Positions 1 to 5,044 of a stretch of 9,053 nucleotides of DNA are shown in pieces (position 1 is the first letter of the stretch; each line of letters begins with the position of its first letter). The stretch spans positions 1-9,053 of the forward strand of contig JAIORR010000098.1 of the NCBI GenBank assembly GCA_021108055.1, given 5' to 3'. The DNA comes from Candidatus Cloacimonadota bacterium. Lineage in GTDB: Bacteria; Cloacimonadota; Cloacimonadia; Cloacimonadales; TCS61. The notes under the pieces are model-generated. The model was not told where the DNA came from, searched no databases, and was given only the letters and a program-made list of their open reading frames with translations. A program made the position numbers and the translations under genes.

Positions 1-13
1 CCAAACTTTTTAA

Positions 14-40
14 TTGACTTCAATCTGCATCAAATAAATT
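14..40 (+). promoter_or_regulatory. possible weak promoter upstream of the yfhO-like gene
   Basis: A TTGACT hexamer at 14-19 is followed after 15 nt by TAAATT at 35-40. The -35 box is close to consensus, but the spacer is short and the -10 box poor, so this is a tentative call. An AGAGGA ribosome binding site at 59-64 sits 6 nt before the ATG at 71. The window begins too close upstream to exclude read-through from an earlier gene. Confidence 0.25.
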
Positions 41-70
41 TCAGAAGAAAATAGAAATAGAGGAATAAAG

Positions 71-2479
71 ATGAAAAGAAAAAAAGAGATAATTGAGAAT
101 AAACAGGATATGTTAGGGAATATTTTTGAAGGAAAATACAAACATGTTATTTTTATTTGCCTGCTTTTTATAATTATATCAGCATCATTTTTCAAAATGG
201 CATTCAAGGACTATGCACCTCCTGCCAGCGATACGATCCAGTGGAGAGCTTCTGCACAATGTATGATGGAATATAATGAAAAAAATAAAGACCAGGCATT
301 ATGGAATTCAAATGTATTCGGTGGAATGCCGGGATACCTGATCTCGGTCGGTTCAAAATATCCTTTTATTAATAATTTATATTCCTATGTAAACAAAGTA
401 ATTAGTTGGCGGGTTTTCCTGATGTTCATGATGGGACTGGGAATATACCTGCTGATGATATTTATGAAATTTGATCCGCTAATTGCTTTTATCGGTGCGG
501 TGGCATTTCCGCTTTCATGTCATTTTCTCGGGCTTCTGGAGATCGGGCATAATACCAAGTTCAGGGCGATCGTATATATTCCGTGGATCATGTTCGCCGT
601 CCATTATCTCAAAGAACGCAAAAGCATTCTGGCTATGGCGTTGGCTGCCATAATGCTGATCGGACAGCTTAGAGAAAATCATCCGCAGATATCTTATTAC
701 ACTTTTCTGATGCTGGGAATTTACTGGATATTCCAGCTTGTGTATTCTTGCAGAGACAGGGAAAAACTAAATTTTCTGATCTTCAGTTCGATGTTGCTGG
801 CTGTTTTTGTGATCTCATTTATCTCTGTTGCACAGCCATATTTTTCTACCATCGAATATGGTGAATATACTATCCGTGGTGGTTCTGCCGGACTCGATAC
901 AGGATATGCAACCAGTTGGTCTTTCCATCCCATGGAGATACTTTCTTTTATTAATCCAAGTTTTTTCGGAGGAGTTTCACCTTACTATTGGGGCTGGATG
1001 CCGTTCACACAGACTTCGATGTATATGGGAGTCATCATTCTAATGTTAGCTGTCTTTGCGGTTTTCTTTGACAGGTCAAGAAATGTGATGATCCTTTTAA
1101 CTGTTTCGGTTGTTACTCTCTTCATCTCTTTTGGAAGGCATTTGCCATTTCTTTCCAACTTTCTTTTAGATTATCTTCCCGGTTTTAATAAATTCCGCGT
1201 TCCGGCAATGATCCTGGTTTTATTACAATTTTCAACAGTGATCCTGGCAGGTTACGGACTAAAATATATCATTCAAAAATTTGAAGAGAAAGACAAAGAG
1301 TTCTTTGAACTTGTGCAAAAAATACTGATCGGAGTGGTCATACTTTTCATTTTATTTTTTCTTACCAGCGGAGTCATTGAAAATATCGGACTAAGTAAAG
1401 CCGGTGAATCTTCCAAATATAGTGTGTCTCAGATAAGGCAGTTAAAAGAAATGCGGATGGATAAACTTATCAACGATGGAATTCAAACAGGGCTTTTGCT
1501 CATTGCCGCACTTGGATTTACACTTCTTCTGGGAAAGGGAAAGCTGAAAAAATATTCTTATTTGCTTTTGATAGCTCTTCTTGTGATCGTCGATCTTCTT
1601 CTGGTCGATAAACGTTTTACTCAGAGTCTGGTTCCCAAAAAGCAGATCGAGAGATATCACAAAAAAACATTGGTAGATAATTTCTTATCTAAAGATAAAG
1701 AAGTTTTTCGGATATATCCGCTTGGAAGAGAGTTCGGACAGAACAAGTGGACATATTACAATCAATCGATCGGCGGCTATCACGGCGCAAAATTAAAAAG
1801 ATACCAGGAGATCATCGAGCATTGTCTTAATGCCGAATTTAAAAACCGCATCCCGATAAATTGGAATATCGTGAATATGCTTAACGCAAAATATGTTATC
1901 TTCTCCGACAAACTTCCTCTTGAAAACCTTAAATATGCTTTTTATGACAGGAAACAAGAACTTACAGTTTACCAAAACCTGGATTGTCTTCCCCGCGCCT
2001 GGTTCATAGAAAATGTGGAATTGATCCGGGAAAAGGAAAACATCTGGAAAAGATTGAATCAATTGGAATTCGATCCTGCCAAAACAGCTATCATCGAAAA
2101 GGATATTGGAAATATATTCGTTCCGGACAGCAGTAAAATAAAACTGAAGCACTATGAACTTCATGACCTGAAATTTGAAGTGAAGACAGATACAACTTCA
2201 TTTCTTGTAATTAGTGAAAGCTATTATCCCGCAGGCTGGAAGGCATATATCGATGGAACTGAAACAGAAATTTATGCAGTAAATTATATTCTTCGGGGAA
2301 TTGTTGTTCCCAAAGGTGATCATATCGTGGAAATGAAATTTGCCCCAAAATCTTACCTGCTCAGTATAAGACTATCTCTTGCAGGAATGATAATAACACT
2401 TCTTTTATTGATCGTGGGATTGTTCTTTTATTATCGGCGGAATTATAAGGGTGAGATAATCTATGTCCTCAAAAAGTAA
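71..2479 (+). CDS. YfhO-family polytopic membrane protein, probable GT-C-like glycosyltransferase
   Basis: An 802-residue inner-membrane protein with a short basic cytoplasmic N-terminus, a first membrane span at about 25-45 and roughly a dozen more hydrophobic spans up to about 513. A large soluble region (about 515-760) follows, and then a last span at about 765-788 with a basic tail. Family hallmarks are visible: LWNSNVFGGMPGY near 77-89, the ENHPQ segment near 202, the GLDTGYATSWS segment near 273, and SYYPAGWKAYIDG near 716-728 in the soluble domain. YfhO proteins belong to the GT-C-like membrane glycosyltransferases; the Bacillus member is needed for lipoteichoic acid glycosylation. In a presumed diderm the acceptor is unknown, and an envelope glycan or glycoprotein is only inference. 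The start at 71 is supported by AGAGGA at 59-64. Its 3' end overlaps the next gene by 17 nt, indicating co-transcription. Family assignment is firm; the reaction is not shown. Confidence 0.87.
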   Translation: MKRKKEIIENKQDMLGNIFEGKYKHVIFICLLFIIISASFFKMAFKDYAPPASDTIQWRASAQCMMEYNEKNKDQALWNSNVFGGMPGYLISVGSKYPFINNLYSYVNKVISWRVFLMFMMGLGIYLLMIFMKFDPLIAFIGAVAFPLSCHFLGLLEIGHNTKFRAIVYIPWIMFAVHYLKERKSILAMALAAIMLIGQLRENHPQISYYTFLMLGIYWIFQLVYSCRDREKLNFLIFSSMLLAVFVISFISVAQPYFSTIEYGEYTIRGGSAGLDTGYATSWSFHPMEILSFINPSFFGGVSPYYWGWMPFTQTSMYMGVIILMLAVFAVFFDRSRNVMILLTVSVVTLFISFGRHLPFLSNFLLDYLPGFNKFRVPAMILVLLQFSTVILAGYGLKYIIQKFEEKDKEFFELVQKILIGVVILFILFFLTSGVIENIGLSKAGESSKYSVSQIRQLKEMRMDKLINDGIQTGLLLIAALGFTLLLGKGKLKKYSYLLLIALLVIVDLLLVDKRFTQSLVPKKQIERYHKKTLVDNFLSKDKEVFRIYPLGREFGQNKWTYYNQSIGGYHGAKLKRYQEIIEHCLNAEFKNRIPINWNIVNMLNAKYVIFSDKLPLENLKYAFYDRKQELTVYQNLDCLPRAWFIENVELIREKENIWKRLNQLEFDPAKTAIIEKDIGNIFVPDSSKIKLKHYELHDLKFEVKTDTTSFLVISESYYPAGWKAYIDGTETEIYAVNYILRGIVVPKGDHIVEMKFAPKSYLLSIRLSLAGMIITLLLLIVGLFFYYRRNYKGEIIYVLKK

Positions 2480-3146
2480 ATTATACATTGTTGCCATACC
2501 TATTGGTAATGCCGATGATATAACTCTGCGTGCTTTAAAAGTTCTAAGGGAAGTTGATTTTGTTATCTGCGAAGAATATAAACCGGGAAGTAGATTCCTG
2601 AAATCCTGCGATATCAAAAAACCTCTCGAACTTTTGAACGAACATAACGAAAAAGAACAAAGTAAAATTATCCTGGATAGGCTTCTGATAAATACAGAAA
2701 CCGCTGCTCTCATCTGCGATGCGGGAACACCGCTTTTTGCAGATCCCGGAAATAATCTGGTCTGGCAATGTCATCAGAATGGAATAAAAGTGATTCCTGT
2801 TCCCGGAGCTTCTTCCATTATGACAGCTTTGATGGGAAGCGGTTTGCGTCTGGATCAGTTTCTCTACTACGGTTTTCTTCCTGCAAATAAGGATGAACGG
2901 ATATCTGCCATAAAGAAACTTCCAAATAAATATGACCTGATTTTTTTAGAAGCTCCTTATCGTTTAAAACAATTTCTCAGAGATATGAAAAAAGTACTTG
3001 GAGAAAAAAGACAGGCTGTAATCGCTTATAAACTCACTCAACCACAGGAAAAGTACTTCTGGGGCACATTAAAAGAACTTTCGATAATGACCGAAGAACT
3101 TCCAAAAGGTGAGTTCGTGTTTATTCTTAAAACGAACTTATTTTAA
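2463..3146 (+). CDS. rsmI: RsmI-like tetrapyrrole-methylase-fold SAM methyltransferase, short form
   Basis: A 227-residue cytoplasmic protein of the tetrapyrrole methylase fold. The closest family is RsmI, which 2'-O-methylates cytidine 1402 of 16S rRNA in the decoding centre. Visible motifs are YIVAIPIGN (8-16), DITLRAL (19-25), DAGTPLFADPG (86-96), IPVPGASS (111-118), YYGFLP (135-140) and EAPYRL (163-168, the family's ESPHRL). Two things are odd. The usual EDTR motif reads EEYK (37-40). The protein also stops at 227 residues, where typical RsmI has about 280 with a small C-terminal domain. It resembles the short RsmI paralogues of Bacteroidota, so rRNA methylation is likely but not certain, and the symbol is tentative. 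The ATG at 2463 lies inside the end of the yfhO-like gene, with AAGGGTG at 2447-2453 as ribosome binding site, consistent with coupled translation. Confidence 0.82.
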   Translation: MSSKSKLYIVAIPIGNADDITLRALKVLREVDFVICEEYKPGSRFLKSCDIKKPLELLNEHNEKEQSKIILDRLLINTETAALICDAGTPLFADPGNNLVWQCHQNGIKVIPVPGASSIMTALMGSGLRLDQFLYYGFLPANKDERISAIKKLPNKYDLIFLEAPYRLKQFLRDMKKVLGEKRQAVIAYKLTQPQEKYFWGTLKELSIMTEELPKGEFVFILKTNLF

Positions 3147-3189
3147 ATAAATTATTCGGATTATTTTTTTGATTTATCTACAAAAAAAC

Positions 3190-3217
3190 TTGACTTGTAT
3201 CCCAAATGGAATACATT
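3190..3217 (+). promoter_or_regulatory. promoter of the toxin-antitoxin operon
   Basis: TTGACT at 3190-3195 and TACATT at 3212-3217 are separated by 16 nt, a good sigma70-type arrangement. It ends 19 nt before the antitoxin ATG, so transcription would give a short leader. It gives the TA genes a promoter independent of yfhO and rsmI. The call rests on sequence match alone. Confidence 0.65.
3196..3215. promoter_or_regulatory. operator palindrome for antitoxin autoregulation
   Basis: The 20-bp sequence TGTATcCCAaaTGGaATACA is an inverted repeat in which 8 of 10 half-site positions are self-complementary. It fills the spacer and overlaps the -10 box, so a bound RelB/DinJ-type ribbon-helix-helix antitoxin would block RNA polymerase. 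Such antitoxins are known to repress their own operons from palindromes of this kind. Binding here is inferred from position and symmetry. Confidence 0.62.
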
Positions 3218-3225
3218 GTTTCAAC

Positions 3226-3231
3226 AGGAGG
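3226..3231 (+). promoter_or_regulatory. ribosome binding site that fixes the antitoxin start
   Basis: A perfect AGGAGG lies 5 nt before the ATG at 3237. The reading frame is open further upstream, to a TTG at 3195 inside the -35 box. That codon would have to be transcribed from further upstream and lacks a ribosome binding site, so 3237 is the start to use. Confidence 0.75.
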
Positions 3232-3236
3232 CAATT

Positions 3237-3497
3237 ATGATAAAATCCGCAATGCTTCGAGCGCGAATAGAACCAATTTTAAAGGAAGAAGTAGATTCCA
3301 TTTTAAAAGAATTAGGTCTTTCTACTTCGGAAGCAATTAACCTTTTTTATAAGCAAATAAAACTTCGTAAAGGCTTACCATTCAAAGTTGTTATTCCAAA
3401 TGATCTGACCCAAAAAACTATGAAAGAAACTGACAACAATTTGAATCTTATCGAATCCGAAACAACAGAAGAAATGTTCAATAAATTAGGAATTTAG
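3237..3497 (+). CDS. dinJ: RelB/DinJ-family type II antitoxin
   Basis: An 86-residue antitoxin. Residues 4-49 match the RelB/DinJ ribbon-helix-helix family: an N-terminal strand (SAMLRARIEP), a helix (LKEEVDSILKELG), then LSTSEAINLFYKQI and the LRKGLPF signature at 43-49. The charged C-terminal part (about 50-86) is the region that in this family wraps around and inhibits the toxin. The N-terminal half is expected to dimerise and bind the palindrome at 3196-3215, repressing the operon. The start at 3237 follows a perfect AGGAGG. The TAG stop shares its last base with the toxin's GTG start, so the two are translationally coupled. Family assignment is strong; pairing with the toxin follows from the overlap. 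The symbol reflects the E. coli DinJ-YafQ pair and not a measured orthology. Confidence 0.88.
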   Translation: MIKSAMLRARIEPILKEEVDSILKELGLSTSEAINLFYKQIKLRKGLPFKVVIPNDLTQKTMKETDNNLNLIESETTEEMFNKLGI

Positions 3498-3766
3498 TGC
3501 TAAAACCTACTTATACTAATCAATTTAAGAAAGATTTGAAAATTATGTTACGACGGGGAAAAGACAAATCTAAAATCAAAGATATTATGATAACTTTGAT
3601 CGATGAAAAACAATTAGAACCAAAATTTAAAAACCATAAATTAATCGGAGATTTTCATAATCGGCGAGAATGTCATATCGAATCAGATTGGTTGCTTATT
3701 TATAAAATTGGAACAAACAAAATAATTTTTGAAAGAACAGGGACACATTCCGATTTATTCAAATAG
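3497..3766 (+). CDS. yafQ: YafQ-family mRNA interferase toxin (RelE/ParE superfamily)
   Basis: An 89-residue endoribonuclease toxin that in the YafQ family cleaves mRNA on the ribosome and stops translation. As I recall the E. coli protein, its active-site set H50, H63, D67, W68, H87 and F91 is matched here at a constant offset of three by H47, H60, D64, W65, H84 and F88, so the catalytic site looks intact. The flanking blocks ECHIESDWLLIYKI (58-71) and FERTGTHSDLF (78-88) are strongly family-like. The start is a GTG sharing its G with the antitoxin TAG stop, with AGGA at 3488-3491 as ribosome binding site. The only later in-frame ATG near the start, codon 17, would delete the first strand. 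The less efficient GTG may keep toxin below antitoxin (inference). Leucine is read by TTA or TTG in 7 of 9 cases, hinting mildly at an imported cassette. Confidence 0.9.
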   Translation: MLKPTYTNQFKKDLKIMLRRGKDKSKIKDIMITLIDEKQLEPKFKNHKLIGDFHNRRECHIESDWLLIYKIGTNKIIFERTGTHSDLFK

Positions 3767-3795
3767 GATGAAAATGTTTGAAAATCATATTCACT

Positions 3796-3825
3796 CTTGT
3801 TTCCAAGCAGGGGTCTGGGAACGAG
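3796..3825 (+). repeat. hairpin-forming interspersed repeat ahead of the lipid kinase gene
   Basis: Positions 3796-3808 pair with 3813-3825 around an AGGG loop: 12 of 13 positions can pair, three of them as G-U, with one A-C mismatch. A further ACTCTT (3793-3798) and AGAGT (3827-3831) extend the symmetry loosely. The pattern GTTTCCAAG...CTGGGAACGAG resembles dispersed GTTCCCA/TGGGAACGAG palindromes I recall from other bacterial intergenic regions. It ends 8 nt before the AAGGA of the next gene, so it could affect that gene's mRNA or act as a terminator-like element, although no U-run follows. Confidence 0.6.
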
Positions 3826-3844
3826 AAGAGTAAAAGGAAAAATA

Positions 3845-4741
3845 ATGCAAAATGAAAAATGGTTTTTTATAGTTAATGCTATTGCCGGTATAGGAAAAAC
3901 CGGAAGATTATTAAGCAGATTCATCACCATCCTGAACGATCATAAGTTAGATTTCGATATAGAAATTACAAAAGCACCGAAACATGCTACAAAACTTGCA
4001 TTGGATGCTGTCAATAACGGATACACCAGAATAGCTGCTGTTGGAGGAGATGGAACAGTGAACGAAGTGGTGAATGGAATTATGCTTTCCCAAAGATCAG
4101 ATGAAGTTACGTTTGGCATCATTCCGGAAGGTGGTGGAAATGATTTTGCCAGAAACTTTGATATTCCGAATTTCGTTGGTAAAGCTGTTTCCACATTGGA
4201 AAAGCACAACACCACAAAGGTGGACGTTTGTAAGATCGAAGATTATTATTTCATTAATTCTCTGGGAATCGGTTTTGATGCCAGAGTTGCAGAGTACGCC
4301 TGTAAAGCGAAGTATTTGAATGGTCTTCCGAGGTATCTCTTTGCTGTTTTAAAAGCTCTGGTAAAACTTAAACCCTACAAAATGAAAATATCACTCGATA
4401 ACAAAAATATCGAATCTTCATTTTTGATGATCACAATTGGAAATGGAAGATATTGTGGAGGAGGATTCAAACTAACTCCGAATTCCATTGCCAATGATGG
4501 AAAATTCGATATCTGCCTTATCGATGCAATCACCCGCAGAAGACTTCTTCGTGTACTTCCAAAAGCTATAAAAGGAACTCACATCGAGCTTCCGGAAGTA
4601 AAGATCGAACGAAGTGATTCTATCGAGATAAAAACCGATCAGGAAATTCCTGTATATTTCGATGGTGAATTGCCGGTATTAAAAAATCCGAAAAACTTCA
4701 GGATCGAATTACTTCCGAAAAAGATTAATTTGATTTGCTGA
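3845..4741 (+). CDS. diacylglycerol/lipid kinase family protein (DagK/YegS/BmrU type)
   Basis: A 298-residue soluble, membrane-associated lipid kinase of the DAGK catalytic family, which phosphorylates diacylglycerol or a related lipid with ATP. Motifs in order are VNAIAG (10-15, the family's NPxAG nucleotide loop with the proline replaced), VGGDGTVNEVVNG (66-78, the core catalytic glycine-rich motif), GIIPEGGGNDFAR (91-103, normally GT.ND), GIGFDARV, the GNGRYCGGGFKLTP block followed by the NDGKFDI block, and a C-terminal YFDGE. Length is typical. The reading frame is open back to 3797, but the ATG at 3845 follows AAGGA at 3834-3838 by 6 nt, and the extension would run through the hairpin repeat, so 3845 is preferred. 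The substrate cannot be told from sequence: diacylglycerol recycling is most likely, and undecaprenol or sphingoid-type lipids are alternatives. It stands alone between two non-coding segments. Confidence 0.88.
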   Translation: MQNEKWFFIVNAIAGIGKTGRLLSRFITILNDHKLDFDIEITKAPKHATKLALDAVNNGYTRIAAVGGDGTVNEVVNGIMLSQRSDEVTFGIIPEGGGNDFARNFDIPNFVGKAVSTLEKHNTTKVDVCKIEDYYFINSLGIGFDARVAEYACKAKYLNGLPRYLFAVLKALVKLKPYKMKISLDNKNIESSFLMITIGNGRYCGGGFKLTPNSIANDGKFDICLIDAITRRRLLRVLPKAIKGTHIELPEVKIERSDSIEIKTDQEIPVYFDGELPVLKNPKNFRIELLPKKINLIC

Positions 4742-4786
4742 AGAAATCAAAAAATCCTTATAATTCCTCTTTGGAAGGGAAAATAA

Positions 4787-4845
4787 AAAGGGGTTGAGTC
4801 GATTTAAAGTTTCCCTGCCCTGAACGAGAAAAAAACAAAGGGGTT
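4787..4845 (+). repeat. AAAGGGGTT direct repeat pair enclosing a degenerate hairpin-repeat remnant
   Basis: AAAGGGGTT occurs at 4787-4795 and again at 4837-4845. Between them lies GTTTCCctgccctGAACGAGAA (4809-4830), which shares GTTTCC and GAACGAGAA with the repeat at 3799-3827 but has 7 nt instead of 14 nt between those blocks. ATTTAAA (4802-4808) and TTTAAAT (4844-4850) add an inverted pair. It could be the decayed remains of a small insertion, or simply low-complexity similarity. Confidence 0.4.
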
Positions 4846-4894
4846 TAAATTGTTTCATGGTTTTCCAGTCTAAAGAACTGGGCTGTTGATTAGA

Positions 4895-4914
4895 TTGCAA
4901 AATTAAATTTGCAA
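4895..4914. repeat. palindrome TTGCAAA/TTTGCAA
   Basis: TTGCAAA (4895-4901) and TTTGCAA (4908-4914) are perfect 7-bp arms around ATTAAA. The 20-bp unit is nearly a full palindrome. It could be a protein-binding operator or a weak AT-rich hairpin. It abuts the next, larger palindrome and shares its last two bases. Confidence 0.55.
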
Positions 4915-4945
4915 ACTTGTTAAGTCTTAAAGACTTCACAAGTTT
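4913..4945. repeat. 33-bp near-perfect palindrome
   Basis: This sequence reads AAACTTGTtAAGTCTT, a central A, then AAGACTTcACAAGTTT. There is one mismatched pair and an unpaired centre, so it forms 16-position arms with 15 pairs. No U-run follows directly (TTAGTG), so it is not a classical intrinsic terminator. It resembles dispersed AAGTCTT...AAGACTT palindromes I recall from Bacteroidota-like genomes. It is the strongest secondary-structure signal in the window. Confidence 0.75.
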
Positions 4946-4986
4946 TAGTGTTTGAAATCTACCAAATCTCCAAGATTTGTGAAGTT
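4933..4986 (+). repeat. second stem, competing with the 33-bp palindrome
   Basis: ACTTCACAA (4933-4941), part of the right arm of the preceding palindrome, is exactly complementary to TTGTGAAGT (4978-4986). Inside this 9-bp stem sits a perfect 7-bp hairpin CAAATCT (4963-4969) / AGATTTG (4973-4979) with a CCA loop. The two overlap by two bases at 4978-4979. The right arm can therefore pair either upstream or downstream, giving mutually exclusive folds. This is visible in the sequence; any regulatory role is inference. Confidence 0.55.
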
Positions 4987-5000
4987 TTTATAGCTGAATT

Positions 5001-5029
5001 TTTTTGTGATTTTTGTGCCTTTTCTTGGC
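5001..5029 (+). repeat. T/G-rich 9-10-nt periodic tract in the rarA leader
   Basis: Three consecutive related units are seen: TTTTTGTGA (5001-5009), TTTTTGTGCC (5010-5019) and TTTTCTTGGC (5020-5029). The tract ends 4 nt before the AAGGA ribosome binding site at 5034-5038. TGCC and GGCA (5016-5019 and 5027-5030) can also form a 4-bp stem. Similar T/G-rich strings immediately upstream of genes recur in many bacterial genomes to my recollection; their role is unknown to me. Confidence 0.45.
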
Positions 5030-5044
5030 AATTAAGGATAAAAA

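Larger units (their letters stand above)
4742..5044. other. 303-nt non-coding region rich in palindromes and repeats
   Basis: No credible gene is present on either strand. From left to right it holds a degenerate CCTCTTTGGAAGG palindrome (4766-4778), two copies of AAAGGGGTT 50 bp apart, a partial match to the hairpin repeat at 3796 (4809-4830), a 5-bp inverted repeat CCAGT/ACTGG (4865-4869 and 4877-4881), three back-to-back palindromes (4895-4979) and a T/G-rich periodic tract (5001-5029). It separates the lipid kinase gene from rarA and should contain the rarA promoter, but I could not pick one confidently. Confidence 0.7.

Noticed and set aside
1793..2164. Minus-strand open frame of 123 codons inside the yfhO-like gene
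   Set aside because: It lies fully within a well-supported gene, has no recognisable domain or ribosome binding site, and is a shadow frame.
3145..3170. AAATAA/TTATTT stem followed by a T-run after the rsmI-like gene, as an intrinsic terminator
   Set aside because: The stem is six A-T pairs only with a 10-nt loop, too weak to call a terminator in DNA this AT-rich.
3195..3236. Upstream extension of the antitoxin to a TTG at 3195
   Set aside because: It would start inside the -35 box and has no ribosome binding site, while ATG 3237 has a perfect AGGAGG and matches the family N-terminus.
4895..4986. CRISPR array or riboswitch reading of the palindrome cluster
   Set aside because: There are no regularly spaced identical repeats with unique spacers, and no ligand-binding consensus that I recognise.
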